The notes: a model not told the origin generated them from the sequence alone. A stretch of 61,124 nt of DNA from Nocardioides phosphati (GCF_014646375.1 NZ_BMNI01000013.1:1-61124); one strand, 5' to 3'. Numbered from the stretch's first letter, positions 16,941 through 25,987 are shown. Translations and numbers: made by a program.

Positions 16941-17882
16941 TCAGGCGAGGAGCTCCGGGTGGTTGCGGAAGTACTCGATCGTGCGGAGCAGGCCCTCCTC
17001 GACCGGCACGACGGGCTCCCAGCCCAGCGTCTCGCGCGCGAGCGTGATGTCCGGACGGCGTACGCCGGGGTCGTCGACCGGGCGGTCGATGAAGGTGACC
17101 TCGGAGTCGGACTTCGTCAGGTCGCGGATCCACTTGGCGAGGTCGAGCATCGAGATCTCGGTCGGGTTGCCGATGTTCACCGGACCCGGGTGGTCGGTCT
17201 GGGTGAAGCGCCAGATGCCGTCGATCAGGTCGTCGACGTAGCAGACCGAGCGGGTCTGGCTGCCGTCACCGGCCACGGTGATCGGCTGGCCGGAGAGCGC
17301 CTGGCGCACGAAGTTCGGGATCGCGCGGCCGTCGTTGGGGCGCATGCGCGGGCCGAACGTGTTGAAGATGCGGACGATGCCGGTGTTGACGTCGTGCGCG
17401 TTGCGGTAGGCCATCGTCGCGGCCTCACCGAAGCGCTTCGCCTCGTCGTACACACCGCGCGGGCCGACGGGGTTCACGTGGCCCCAGTAGCTCTCGGGCT
17501 GCGGGTGGACCTGCGGGTCGCCGTACGTCTCGGAGGTGGAGGCGATGACGAAGCGCGCGCCCTTCTCCTTGGCCAGCCCGAGCGCGTGGAAGGTGCCGAT
17601 GGAGCCGACCTTCATCGTCTCGATCGGCAGCTCGAGGTAGTCGATCGGCGACGCCGGGGAGGCGAAGTGGAGGACCACGTCGACCTCGCCGGGCACGTGG
17701 AGGTAGTCGGTGACGTCGGCGCGGACCAGGCGGAAGCGCGGGTCCTCCATGAGGTGCTCGACGTTGGCAGGCACGCCGGTGATGAAGTTGTCGATCGCGA
17801 CGACCTCGTGCCCCTCGCCGAGGATCCTGGTGCACAGGTGCGAGCCGAGGAACCCGGCACCTCCGGTGATGACGACGCGCAC
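16941..17882 (-). CDS. uxs: UDP-glucuronate decarboxylase (UDP-xylose synthase)
   Basis: A 313-residue extended short-chain dehydrogenase that converts UDP-glucuronate to UDP-xylose using bound NAD. The start [21 protein letters not shown] gives the GxxGxxG motif. [37 protein letters not shown] (catalytic Tyr and Lys) and [16 protein letters not shown] are typical of UXS and separate it from epimerases. It uses the product of the ugd gene encoded 3.4 kb away on the other strand. No membrane anchor is present. Confidence 0.93.
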   Translation of the reverse strand: MRVVITGGAGFLGSHLCTRILGEGHEVVAIDNFITGVPANVEHLMEDPRFRLVRADVTDYLHVPGEVDVVLHFASPASPIDYLELPIETMKVGSIGTFHALGLAKEKGARFVIASTSETYGDPQVHPQPESYWGHVNPVGPRGVYDEAKRFGEAATMAYRNAHDVNTGIVRIFNTFGPRMRPNDGRAIPNFVRQALSGQPITVAGDGSQTRSVCYVDDLIDGIWRFTQTDHPGPVNIGNPTEISMLDLAKWIRDLTKSDSEVTFIDRPVDDPGVRRPDITLARETLGWEPVVPVEEGLLRTIEYFRNHPELLA

Positions 17883-17979
17883 GCGACGCTCCTTGTTCGA
17901 GTGGAGAAACAGACGGCGTTCAGGCTAGCGGCGACGACGCTGCGTCACCCTCGCCCCACGCCGACCGTACGCGCCGTGC

Positions 17980-18903
17980 TCAGCGCGCCCGGGTCGCGGC
18001 AGCGGCCGCGTCGAGCGCCGCCAGCCCCGCAGGATCGTCCTTGTGGGCCACCGCGACGTCCCAGTAGCCGTAGCCGCGCTCCTGGATGGAGAGGTCGAGC
18101 ACGGCCGACCGCTCCGCCATCTCGGCCACGGGCCAGTCGCCGAGCAGCGAGCCCCCGTTGTCCCAGACGACGGCCCGCTCGTAGCCCCGCTCGACCAGCT
18201 TGTCCCACAGATCCGCGATCACGACCTCGGGCATCACCAGGTGCGTCGGGCGCGGGTCGAGCTCGAAGAACACGACCGGCCTCGACGCAGCGAACGTCAC
18301 CGTGACGGCGTCGACCAGCGTGATGTCGTACCCGTCGGTGTCCGACTTCACCAGGCGGACGTTGCCCAGCTGTGGGAACTTCTCCAGCAGCGCGGTCGTG
18401 GTGATCGTCGCCAGGCCCTGACCCGCCTCGGTGCGCTCGACGATGCTGCTGCCGACGGGGTGCCGGCGGATCGCCAGGCCCATCACCTGCTCGGTGTCCG
18501 GACCGACGAGCACGGAGTGCTCGACGGCGACGTTGGGCATCGCCCCCACGTTCGTGGCGAGGTAGCCGTGCCACATCGGGTCGGGCTCCACGCACACCGC
18601 AGAGCCCGGCGCCTGGTCCAGGACGACGAGCGCGGTGTCGCCGACGTTCGCGCCGATGTCGAGGACACAGACACTTCCCTCGGAGGCCGCGAGCGAGCGA
18701 CCGAGCTCGACGAGGTTGCGGAGGTAGGCCGTGCCCGGACGCGTGAAGTAGGGCAGGCCGTGCGCCCGCGGCAGGGTCATCGGGACGCCCCGGATGCTCC
18801 GGCGGACCGGCTTGTCGGGCAGTCTGGCCAGCATCATCAGGCGCAGCCGCCACACGATCTGACGGAGCCTCCACACGACCTTGCCCAGCACCGAATCCGG
18901 CAT
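17980..18903 (-). CDS. FkbM-family methyltransferase (copy 2)
   Basis: A 307-residue methyltransferase. The SAM loop is VLDIGANVGDTALVVLDQ near residue 77, followed by CVEPDPMWHGYL. The usual DVEGAE motif is replaced by VRLVKSDTDGYDITLV, and the tail has GYGYWDVAVAHKDDPAG. Copy 3 at 23965-24867 shares both features, so the two are paralogues. ATG 18903 is preceded by GGGGAGGG about 6 nt upstream. It probably methylates a glycan, but the divergent motif may mean a different acceptor. Confidence 0.82.
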   Translation of the reverse strand: MPDSVLGKVVWRLRQIVWRLRLMMLARLPDKPVRRSIRGVPMTLPRAHGLPYFTRPGTAYLRNLVELGRSLAASEGSVCVLDIGANVGDTALVVLDQAPGSAVCVEPDPMWHGYLATNVGAMPNVAVEHSVLVGPDTEQVMGLAIRRHPVGSSIVERTEAGQGLATITTTALLEKFPQLGNVRLVKSDTDGYDITLVDAVTVTFAASRPVVFFELDPRPTHLVMPEVVIADLWDKLVERGYERAVVWDNGGSLLGDWPVAEMAERSAVLDLSIQERGYGYWDVAVAHKDDPAGLAALDAAAAATRAR

Positions 18904-18998
18904 GCCACACCCTCCCCATAGGACGAAACGGCAGGAGCCTAGCGGGGAAATGCTTGCAGCAAACAAGAAAGTCGCGATATCGAGCCAAAATGCGCAAA

Positions 18999-19036
18999 CG
19001 GCCCTCGGGTACCCCAGTACGGGGACCCGAGGGCCG
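18999..19036 (-). terminator. Hairpin terminator of the sulfur operon
   Basis: CGGCCCTCGGGT at 18999-19010 pairs perfectly with 19025-19036, and the interior CCCC/GGGG can extend the stem. It lies just downstream of the DUF1416 gene and also upstream of FkbM copy 2, insulating the two. Confidence 0.8.
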
Positions 19037-19052
19037 TGGTGACGCGGGTGCG

Positions 19053-19349
19053 TCAGAGAGCGATCTCGACCTCGGCGATCGAGCCGACGGCGGCGACGAC
19101 CTTGCGGTCGACCGTGTCCGCGCCCGGAGCCAGGGTGCGCAGGGTCCACTCGCCGTCGCCGGCGAAGAACCGGAAGTGACCGGTCGCGGAGACCGGGACC
19201 TCGGCGGTGAACTCGCCCGACTTGTCGAGCAGGCGCACGTAGGCGACGCCGACGGGCGAGCCGTCCTTGGTCACCTGGCCCTGGATGATGGCCTCGATCT
19301 TGGTGTTGATGCCGTCGAGCGGCAGGCCACCCTCAGTAGCTCCACACAT
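19053..19349 (-). CDS. sseC: DUF1416 protein (SseC-like)
   Basis: A 98-residue DUF1416 protein starting MCGATEGGLPLDG. In mycobacteria and streptomycetes this family follows a thiosulfate sulfurtransferase gene, as here. The middle reads like a small beta-sandwich (IIQGQVTKDGSPVGVAYVRLLD), and Cys2 is a conserved-looking N-terminal cysteine. The biochemical role is unknown; the sulfur link rests on the neighbourhood. Confidence 0.9.
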   Translation of the reverse strand: MCGATEGGLPLDGINTKIEAIIQGQVTKDGSPVGVAYVRLLDKSGEFTAEVPVSATGHFRFFAGDGEWTLRTLAPGADTVDRKVVAAVGSIAEVEIAL

Positions 19350-19395
19350 GTTCTTGTCTCCTCAGGATTCTCGAGAAGGCACCGACCCCGAGGGG

Positions 19396-20244
19396 TCAGG
19401 CCTGGCCCGGCTCGTCGCCCAGCGCGATCGGAACGCCGACGAGGGAACCGTACTCGGTCCACGAGCCGTCGTAGTTCTTCACGTTGGGGGCGCCGAGCAG
19501 CTCCTGCAGGGCGAACCAGGTGTGCGAGGAGCGCTCGCCGATGCGGCAGTAGGCGATGGTGTCCTTCGAGAAGTCGACACCGGCCTCCTCGTAGATCTCC
19601 TTGAGCTCGTCGTTGGACTTGAAGGTGCCGTCGTCGTTGGCAGCCTTCGACCACGGGACGGAGGCAGCGGTCGGCACGTGGCCGGCGCGCTGCGCCTGCT
19701 CCTGCGGGAGGTGGGCCGGGGCGAGGAGGCGGCCGGCGAACTCGTCGGGCGAGCGCACGTCGACGAGGTTCTGCGTGCCGATGGCCGCGACGACCTCGTC
19801 GCGGAAGGCGCGGATCGAGAGGTCCTGGTCCTTGGCGGTGTAGGACGTGGCCTCACGCTTGACCGGCTCGTCGGTGAGCTCGCGGGCGTCGAGCTCCCAC
19901 TTCTTGCGGCCGCCGTCGAGGAGCTTGACGTCCTGGTGGCCGTAGAGCTTGAAGTACCAGTACGCGTAGGCGGCGAACCAGTTGTTGTTGCCGCCGTAGA
20001 GGACGACGGTGGAGTCGTTGGAGACACCCTTCTCGGAGAGGAGGGCCTCGAACTGCTCCTTGTTGACGAAGTCGCGGCGGACCTGGTCCTGGAGGTCGGT
20101 GGTCCAGTCGAGCTTGATCGCACCACGGATGTGGGAGCGGTCGTACGCCGAGGTGTCCTCGTCGACCTCGATCAGGACGACCTGCGGGTTGTCGAGGTTC
20201 TCCTCGACCCACTGGGCGGTGACGAGCACGTCTTCGCGAGCCAT
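19396..20244 (-). CDS. sseA: Thiosulfate sulfurtransferase (rhodanese)
   Basis: A 282-residue two-domain rhodanese that moves sulfane sulfur from thiosulfate or 3-mercaptopyruvate to an acceptor. The inactive N-terminal domain runs to about residue 130. The active loop CRIGERSSHTWF near residue 233 carries the catalytic cysteine in the C-terminal domain. CRIGERSS is the form seen in actinobacterial SseA/CysA proteins. It lies between the DUF4395 and DUF1416 genes on one transcript headed by a leader peptide, so it is probably tuned to cysteine or sulfur supply. Confidence 0.93.
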   Translation of the reverse strand: MAREDVLVTAQWVEENLDNPQVVLIEVDEDTSAYDRSHIRGAIKLDWTTDLQDQVRRDFVNKEQFEALLSEKGVSNDSTVVLYGGNNNWFAAYAYWYFKLYGHQDVKLLDGGRKKWELDARELTDEPVKREATSYTAKDQDLSIRAFRDEVVAAIGTQNLVDVRSPDEFAGRLLAPAHLPQEQAQRAGHVPTAASVPWSKAANDDGTFKSNDELKEIYEEAGVDFSKDTIAYCRIGERSSHTWFALQELLGAPNVKNYDGSWTEYGSLVGVPIALGDEPGQA

Positions 20245-20298
20245 GTTCTTTCTGCTTTCTTTCGAGGGTTTTTGTGTGTCAGGAAGTGCTGGGGCGGA

Positions 20299-20748
20299 TC
20301 AGGAAGCAGGCCGGAAGGTCAGCCGCTTGAAGAGCAGGTAGACCTCACAGCCGAGACAGAAGCCGAAGAGGGCGTTGAGGAGAGCCGCCGCGAGCGCGAA
20401 GCCGACCGCGACGGCACCGACGATGTCGAGGCCGAGCGACCAGGCGACGAGGCCGACGGACGCGAAGGCGAACCCGACCTGCTGCGCGAACTGGGGCGGC
20501 GCGGCGTCCTCGAGGTGCTCCGGAGCGCCCAGACGCGGTCGCACGAAGCGGCGGAAGAGCCACGCCTGCGGGCTGCGTGCGACGCCGAGGAGCGCGCCGA
20601 GGCCGAAGAGGAACGTCTGCAGCACCAGCAGGACGAGGCCGGCAGCCCCGGGCAGCAGGGCGAGTGCTCCGACGAGGACGATGGCGGTCAGCGCCGCAGC
20701 GAACTGCGGACCGCGCGGGTCGATGGTCGGGCGATCAGTGGCGTTCAT
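20299..20748 (-). CDS. DUF4395 membrane protein
   Basis: A 149-residue membrane protein with three or four hydrophobic helices (AAALTAIVLVGALALLPGA, LVLLVLQTFLFGLGALLG, FAFASVGLVAWSLGLDIVG, GFALAAALLNALFGFCLG). DUF4395 genes are commonly found beside rhodanese or thioredoxin genes, and the GFCLGCE motif near the end supplies a CxxC pair that could handle sulfur or electrons. ATG 20748 is favoured by GAGGAGCC about 8 nt upstream; the in-frame GTG at 20781 is an alternative. It is the first full gene after the leader ORF. Confidence 0.82.
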   Translation of the reverse strand: MNATDRPTIDPRGPQFAAALTAIVLVGALALLPGAAGLVLLVLQTFLFGLGALLGVARSPQAWLFRRFVRPRLGAPEHLEDAAPPQFAQQVGFAFASVGLVAWSLGLDIVGAVAVGFALAAALLNALFGFCLGCEVYLLFKRLTFRPAS

Positions 20749-20844
20749 GCTCGGAGGCTCCTCGAGAGACGGGTCAGTCACGGCTCGGAGGACGTCCGGA
20801 GGCAGGGAGGGGCCAGCCCGTTCGGGGCAGGAGGGGACGTCCGC

Positions 20845-20922
20845 TCAGGACATTCGACACAGCGACGACGCAACGCGCAGGAGATCCACCGCGCGGCGCT
20901 CGGTCAGCATGGTCGTGAACAT
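20845..20922 (-). CDS. Short leader-peptide ORF of the sulfur operon
   Basis: A 25-codon ORF ending TERRAVDLLRVASSLCRMS. The Arg-Arg-x-Val-Asp-Leu pattern followed by a C-terminal Cys matches, from memory, a class of putative actinobacterial leader peptides found upstream of sulfur genes. Its ATG lies exactly where transcription should start from the promoter at 20930-20958, so it would be leaderless. The 96 nt between its stop and the DUF4395 start contain GGACGTCC twice (20790-20797 and 20835-20842). The copies can pair, which suits attenuation. Expected role: sensing charged tRNA-Cys or a sulfur metabolite while being translated. Confidence 0.6.
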   Translation of the reverse strand: MFTTMLTERRAVDLLRVASSLCRMS

Positions 20923-20929
20923 GGGGCAG

Positions 20930-20958
20930 ACACTAGGCCTTGGGAATGGGCCCTCCAA
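20930..20958 (-). promoter_or_regulatory. Promoter of the leader peptide-sulfur operon
   Basis: On the minus strand TTGGAG (20958-20953), a spacer of exactly 17 nt, then TAGTGT (20935-20930). The -10 box ends 7 nt before the leader ATG, which predicts a leaderless transcript. Confidence 0.65.
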
Positions 20959-21048
20959 CCAGACTGTCCACATAGCGGACCCTCTGACCACATGACGAGA
21001 TCGAGTGCCGTTTCGGAGCGCAGGCGGGTGCGACGTACCCTGTGCCCC

Positions 21049-21654
21049 GTGATCCTCCGACGTGCGGTCGCGCCCGCCTGCTTGCTGCTGCTCCCCACCA
21101 TCGCCGCGTGCAGGACCGACGTCCCCGCGACCCCGCCGCACCCCATCTCGACGGAGGTCCCCGCCCCGGCCGGCGAGCGGGCTCTGGACCGCGCCCGCGC
21201 GCGGCACCCGCAACGCGTCGTCACGGGCCTGGACTACTGGTTCGTGGCCCCGAAGGGATTCAAGCCCGTCCCCAGCGCGCGCCCGGCACCGAAGAACCTG
21301 GACGTGTGGCGGTGGACCGGACCCACGCGGAACGACGATGGCCTCGCTGTCACCGTGCTGCCGCCCACACCAGGAGACCACCGCGCACAGGTCCGGGCCT
21401 GGCGCCATGCCCTCAAGCCGTGGATCGTCGATCCCCGGGTTGTGCGGGCCGACGAGAAGCTGGGAAGCCACCCCGTGATCCATCTGAGGGGCGCGTCCAC
21501 CATCGGACCAAAGGTCCTCGACATCGTCCTCGCCGGGGTCAACGACCACACCTACAAGATCGAGTTCAACCTCTCCTCCCGGCACACCCAGGCAGAGCGG
21601 GACGCCATCCTTCGCCAGGTCCTCCGGACGTGGCACTGGGGCCTGACTGACTGA
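21049..21654 (+). CDS. Putative secreted lipoprotein
   Basis: A 201-residue predicted lipoprotein. The N-terminus MILRRAVAPACLLLLPTIAAC gives a type II signal peptide with lipobox TIAAC, so the mature protein starts at a lipidated cysteine. The rest has a compact domain with KGFKPVP, LDVWRWTGP and a C-terminal LSSRHTQAERDAILRQVLRTW helix. I do not recognise a named family. GTG 21049 is preceded by TACCCT ending 7 nt upstream, so it may be leaderless. It lies between the sulfur operon and the second half of the polysaccharide locus. Confidence 0.75.
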   Translation: MILRRAVAPACLLLLPTIAACRTDVPATPPHPISTEVPAPAGERALDRARARHPQRVVTGLDYWFVAPKGFKPVPSARPAPKNLDVWRWTGPTRNDDGLAVTVLPPTPGDHRAQVRAWRHALKPWIVDPRVVRADEKLGSHPVIHLRGASTIGPKVLDIVLAGVNDHTYKIEFNLSSRHTQAERDAILRQVLRTWHWGLTD

Positions 21655-21675
21655 GCCGCAGCGCCAGCCTCCCGA

Positions 21676-22866
21676 TCAGCGCGCGGACGCCCCCAGGATC
21701 GCCTCGAACCGGTCGGCACAGCCGGACAGCTCGAACTCCTTCTCGGCGAGCGCGCGCGACGCCTCGCCGATGGACGCGGCGCGCTCCGGGTCAGCGAGCA
21801 GGTCGACGACCCACCGGGCACCGGCGGGCACCGCCGACGGCTCCGGCGCGAGCACGCACCCGCCGGTCTGCTCGATCAGGTGCGCCGCGAGGTTCTCCGC
21901 CGGGACGAACCCGAGGACCGGACGCCCGGCACAGAGGTAGGAGAGCGTCTTGGACGGCACCGAGAAGGCGCCCGCGTCCGCCTCCAGGAGTACGACGAGC
22001 ACGTCGGCCGCGCCGAGCACCTCCGGCAGCTGCTCGTAGGGCTGGAAGGGCAGCAGCGTCAGGTCGACCCCCAGCGACTCGGCTCCCGAGCGCAGCACCG
22101 GCTCGGCCGCTCCCTCGGTGACGACCACGAGGTCCACCTTGGTGCCGAGCTCCTGCACGGCTGCGGCGAGCTGCGGCAGCAGCTCGGGGTTGTGCTTGAG
22201 CCCGAGGGTGCCGGAGTAGACCAGGCGCGGCCGCTCCGCGAGGCCCTGGGCGCGCGCCCAGTCGTTGTCGCGCTCGCGCGGCGTGAGCTCGTCGACCGGG
22301 GCCCAGTTGGGGATCACGGTCACCTTGTCGGCGGTGCCCCACTGCTGGTGGACCCGGACGAAGGAGTCCGCGATGACGACGACCGCCGCGGCGCGGCGCG
22401 CGCACCAGCGCTCGGCGATCCAGAAGAGCCACGCGACGATCCGGAAGCGCGGCGACAGCTTCGTGCCGGCCAGCTTGCGCAGCGCCACGGCGTACACGTC
22501 CTGGTGCCAGAGGATCCAGGGCCGGCGCAGCACGGCCATCACCGCCGCGAAGATCACCATGGTGGGGATCTGCACGTTGGAGAGCATCACGATGTCCGGG
22601 TCGACCTGGCGCACGTGCCGGACCAGCTCGAAGCCGCGCGTCACCTCACGCCAGAGCCGCTTGGCGTAGGCGCGCTGCTCGATCTTCGCCTCGCCGCCGA
22701 TGCCGACGTAGGTGATCGTCTCCCCCGGCAGGGCCGTCAGGCGGCCCTTGCCGGAGACGTAGCCAGCGACGTAGGAGTGGGTGACGTCGTGGCCGCGCCG
22801 TGCGAGCTCGCGGCTCAGCTCGGCCTGGAAGGGATGTCCACTGTGATCGTGGATCAGTACACGCAT
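21676..22866 (-). CDS. Glycosyltransferase family 4
   Basis: A 396-residue GT-B glycosyltransferase. The N-terminal domain starts MRVLIHDHSGHPFQAELSRE and contains a membrane-associating patch (MVIFAAVMAVLRRPWILWHQD). The donor-binding half has LVYSGTLGLKHNPELL and the loop GAFSVPSKTLSYLCAGRPVLGF, the equivalent of the GT4 EX7E region. It should act at the cytosolic face on lipid-linked sugar. Donor and linkage are unknown. The gene follows the epimerase gene by 16 nt in a minus-strand run. Confidence 0.87.
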   Translation of the reverse strand: MRVLIHDHSGHPFQAELSRELARRGHDVTHSYVAGYVSGKGRLTALPGETITYVGIGGEAKIEQRAYAKRLWREVTRGFELVRHVRQVDPDIVMLSNVQIPTMVIFAAVMAVLRRPWILWHQDVYAVALRKLAGTKLSPRFRIVAWLFWIAERWCARRAAAVVVIADSFVRVHQQWGTADKVTVIPNWAPVDELTPRERDNDWARAQGLAERPRLVYSGTLGLKHNPELLPQLAAAVQELGTKVDLVVVTEGAAEPVLRSGAESLGVDLTLLPFQPYEQLPEVLGAADVLVVLLEADAGAFSVPSKTLSYLCAGRPVLGFVPAENLAAHLIEQTGGCVLAPEPSAVPAGARWVVDLLADPERAASIGEASRALAEKEFELSGCADRFEAILGASAR

Positions 22867-22882
22867 CAGCCGTGCACACCCA

Positions 22883-23860
22883 TCAAGAGCTGGCCTTGAC
22901 CTGGTCGTAGACCCAGGCGTAGGTCTTCTCCATGCCCTCGAGCAGCGAGATCGACGGCTCCCAGCCGTAGACCTCCTGGATCCGGGTGTTGTCGGAGTTG
23001 CGGCCACGGACGCCCTGCGGGGCGTCGAGCTGGTAGTTGCGCTTGCACTTGATGCCGGCGAAGCCCTCGACCATCGTGTAGAGGTCGTTGATCGAGATCA
23101 GCTCGGACGAGCCCAGGTTGAGCGGCTCGGTGTTGTCCCCGTTGAGGAACATCTGCGAGCCCTTGACGCAGTCGTCGACGTACATGAACGAGCGGGTCTG
23201 CTCGCCGTCGCCCCAGATGTCGATCTCGTGGTTGCCGGAGATCACCGCCTCGGCGATCTTGCGACAGGTGGCCGCCGGAGCCTTCTCGCGACCGCCGGTC
23301 CAGGTGCCGTTGGGGCCGTAGACGTTGTGGTAGCGCGCGACCCGGGTCTGCAGCCCGTAGTCCTCGCGGAAGTGGCGCGCCATGCGCTCGGAGAAGAGCT
23401 TCTCCCAGCCGTAGCCGTCCTCGGGGTCCGCCGGGTAGGCGTCCTCCTCCTTGAGGGCGGTGACGTGGGGGTCGGTCTGCTTCGAGCCGTTGTAGACGCA
23501 GGCGGAGGACGAGTAGAAGTAGCGCTCGACGCCGGCGTTGCGGGCGGCCTCCAGCATGTGCGTGCTGGTCAGCACGGTCAGCATGCACTCGGCCTTGTTG
23601 TTCTCGATGAAGCCCATGCCGCCCATGTCGGCGGCGAGCATGTAGACCTCGCGCGCGCCGTCGGTCTGCTCGAAGGCGTGGTCACGGAGGGACAGGTCGG
23701 CGACGACGTTCTCGACGCCCTCGTGCACCTGGTACCACTCCTCGAGCGGCTTGATGTCCACCGAGCGGACCGTCAGGCCCTGCTTCAGCAGGTCGGCCAC
23801 CAGGTGGCCTCCGATGAAGCCGCCGCCACCGGCGACGAGTACGTCGACACTCTTGCTCAT
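22883..23860 (-). CDS. GDP-mannose 3,5-epimerase-like NAD-dependent epimerase
   Basis: A 325-residue extended SDR. The Rossmann motif GGGGFIGGHL is at the N-terminus. VYMLAADMGGMGFIENNKAE is the hallmark of GDP-mannose 3,5-epimerases, SSSACVYNGSKQ holds the cysteine acid/base, and DGYGWEKLFSE holds the catalytic Tyr and Lys. Plant GME makes GDP-L-galactose and GDP-L-gulose from GDP-mannose. Bacterial relatives sit in polysaccharide clusters with less certain products. It probably supplies an unusual hexose to this glycan. Confidence 0.85.
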   Translation of the reverse strand: MSKSVDVLVAGGGGFIGGHLVADLLKQGLTVRSVDIKPLEEWYQVHEGVENVVADLSLRDHAFEQTDGAREVYMLAADMGGMGFIENNKAECMLTVLTSTHMLEAARNAGVERYFYSSSACVYNGSKQTDPHVTALKEEDAYPADPEDGYGWEKLFSERMARHFREDYGLQTRVARYHNVYGPNGTWTGGREKAPAATCRKIAEAVISGNHEIDIWGDGEQTRSFMYVDDCVKGSQMFLNGDNTEPLNLGSSELISINDLYTMVEGFAGIKCKRNYQLDAPQGVRGRNSDNTRIQEVYGWEPSISLLEGMEKTYAWVYDQVKASS

Positions 23861-23964
23861 GGTGCAGATTCCTCTTCCGAAGTAGGGCTGACAAGTCGGC
23901 CCGGGACCCCCGCCTGGCTACGAGACGTCACCCTAACTGGCCGGTGGTGCAGAACGTGCACTGG

Positions 23965-24867
23965 TCACCCGGAGGCCAGCATGCCTGACACCAGCGCGGC
24001 CAGGACCTCACGGCCGACCGGGTCGTCGTGGTGGGCGACCGCGACGTCCCAGTAGTTGCGGGAACGTCGGCCCACGCGTTCCTCCAGCGGCCCGGTCTGA
24101 GCGGCGACCGCATGGACGGTGGTGCGCCCAAGCGCCCAACCGCCTCCGTGCCACACGGCCACGTCCTCGTAGCCGAGGTCGGCGAGGTGCTTCCACACCG
24201 CGAGAGGGTCGTTGCCCGCAAGCCTCGACAGCTCGAGGTCGTACTCGAAGAACAGGACGGGCCGGCTGGCGCTCCAGGTCCGGGCGACTGCCGGGACGAG
24301 CACGACGTCGTAGCCGTCCGTGTCCGACTTGACCAGCCGGAGGTTCGCGAAGTCAGGATGGTCGGCCCGGAGCTGGTCAGCGGAGACCGTCGAGAGCCCG
24401 CTCCCGCCCTCGTCCACCTCCTCGAACCGTGTGGTACCGCCGGCGCGCACCGCCTGGACTGTCGCGGTGCCCGTCTCAGCCGCCAGCAGCGACTCGACCA
24501 CCGCTACCCGGTCGTCGCCGTCGACGTTGCGATGCAACCACGGCAGGTAGTCCGGGTCGGCCTCGACGCACAGCACGCGGGCGTCTGCGGCATGCAGGAC
24601 CATGAGGGCCGTGTCACCGACGTTGGCGCCCACGTCGAGCACGTGCAGGGGCGCGTCCTCGCGTCCGGCGAGGGCTTCGGCCAGCTCCATGAGGTTGCGG
24701 CCGTAGATCGACTCCCCCGAGGTGTAGTCCGGCAACCGGTGCGACCACGGCAGCTGCATGCGAACGCCATGCACGTCCCGCACGACGACGCGCCCGGGGA
24801 ACCGGTCGCGGACCAGCCAGCCGAGCTGGCGACGAGCCTTGTCGGCAATCTGGCGAACTGCGTTCAT
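23965..24867 (-). CDS. FkbM-family methyltransferase (copy 3)
   Basis: A 300-residue methyltransferase. The SAM loop is VLDVGANVGDTALMVLHAA near residue 75, and CVEADPDYLPWL follows. As in copy 2, the FkbM acidic motif reads LRLVKSDTDGYDVVLV and the tail RNYWDVAVAHHDDPVG, so the two probably arose by duplication. ATG 24867 overlaps the preceding glycosyltransferase stop by 4 nt, giving coupled translation. It is likely to O-methylate a sugar placed by that transferase. Confidence 0.83.
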   Translation of the reverse strand: MNAVRQIADKARRQLGWLVRDRFPGRVVVRDVHGVRMQLPWSHRLPDYTSGESIYGRNLMELAEALAGREDAPLHVLDVGANVGDTALMVLHAADARVLCVEADPDYLPWLHRNVDGDDRVAVVESLLAAETGTATVQAVRAGGTTRFEEVDEGGSGLSTVSADQLRADHPDFANLRLVKSDTDGYDVVLVPAVARTWSASRPVLFFEYDLELSRLAGNDPLAVWKHLADLGYEDVAVWHGGGWALGRTTVHAVAAQTGPLEERVGRRSRNYWDVAVAHHDDPVGREVLAALVSGMLASG

Positions 24868-25964
24868 GAGGCGCTCCTCGGTTGGTCGGCGGCGCCTGCC
24901 GCCACCAGTGTCTCGCGAATGGAGCGCGCCATCGCGCTCCAAGTGAAACGGTCGGTCCACACCTGGCCGGCCTCGCGCTGCTCGGGGGTGTGCGCGACCG
25001 CCCGCCGGATCGCAGCGGCGATGTCCTCCGCGCCGACGGTCGCGGCCGTCTCTGCGTGGCCGCCGGTCACTTCCGCCAGCGCCGCGTCCCCCGAGATCAC
25101 GAGCGGCACCCCGAGGCGCAGGGCCTCCACGGCGGGCAGACCGAATCCCTCGAAGTCCGACGGGAAGAGGACCAGGTCCGCCTCGGCGAAACAGCGACGG
25201 AACTCCTGGTCGTCCAGCCAGGGCATCAGCTCGACCCGGTCGGCGATGCCCAGTTCGGCCACGCGCTCCGTCGCCGCCGCCCTGTCTGCCCCGCCCATGC
25301 CCACGAGGCGAAGCCGCCATCGGGGTTCCTCCCGACAGAAACGTGCCCACGCCTCGAGGACCCGGTCGACGTTCTTGTTGGCGAAGTGGCCGAACGCGAC
25401 GGCGTACGGTCCGCTCTCCTCCGGTGTGCTGCCGATGCGCCACTGATCCACGTGATCGGCGCCGAGGGAGGCAGCCACGACCCGCTCGCGTGTCGACGGG
25501 TGCCTGCGGACGAGGTCGTCGGCAGTGCGGTGACTGATGCAGAAGAGGCCATCGGCGAAGCGGAAGCTCCAGGCGTAGGTCAGCCGTCGCGCGAGGCGAC
25601 GGGACCTGCTGAACTGGTGCGGTCGTAGTTCGTGACGCAGGTCGTAGACGATCACGCCACGCGGGCACCGGGCACCGAGGAAGGCACTCGCGGTCACTCC
25701 GGAGACCACGCCATCTGCGCCGAGCCGGCGCGCCGCGCGACGTACGCCGACGGAGCGGCACCAGAGAGCGCCCCAGGCCCCGTCGACCGGCGGCTCGACC
25801 CGTTCGACACCGACCCCCGGGGGCACCGTCAGTGTCGGCTCGTCCCGGCAGAGCAACGTCAGCCGGTCACCTGGCGCGAGCTCGCGCCAGCCGGCGAGGA
25901 GGTTCTCCACGACGATGTCCGAGCTGCCGGGACCGAGCCCGAACCCGTCGAACACGATGTGCAT
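24864..25964 (-). CDS. Glycosyltransferase family 4
   Basis: A 366-residue GT-B enzyme starting MHIVFDGFGLGPGSSD. The donor domain contains AVAFGHFANKNVDRVLEAWA, ELMPWLDDQEFRRCFAEADL and the classical EX7E-type loop DFEGFGLPAVEALRLGVPLV. It is a retaining transferase by family, with an unknown sugar. It is cotranscribed with FkbM copy 3 and preceded by the sulfotransferase-like gene 23 nt upstream. Confidence 0.9.
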   Translation of the reverse strand: MHIVFDGFGLGPGSSDIVVENLLAGWRELAPGDRLTLLCRDEPTLTVPPGVGVERVEPPVDGAWGALWCRSVGVRRAARRLGADGVVSGVTASAFLGARCPRGVIVYDLRHELRPHQFSRSRRLARRLTYAWSFRFADGLFCISHRTADDLVRRHPSTRERVVAASLGADHVDQWRIGSTPEESGPYAVAFGHFANKNVDRVLEAWARFCREEPRWRLRLVGMGGADRAAATERVAELGIADRVELMPWLDDQEFRRCFAEADLVLFPSDFEGFGLPAVEALRLGVPLVISGDAALAEVTGGHAETAATVGAEDIAAAIRRAVAHTPEQREAGQVWTDRFTWSAMARSIRETLVAAGAADQPRSAS

Positions 25965-25987
25965 GCGCGAACAGTAACGGCCGGGGA

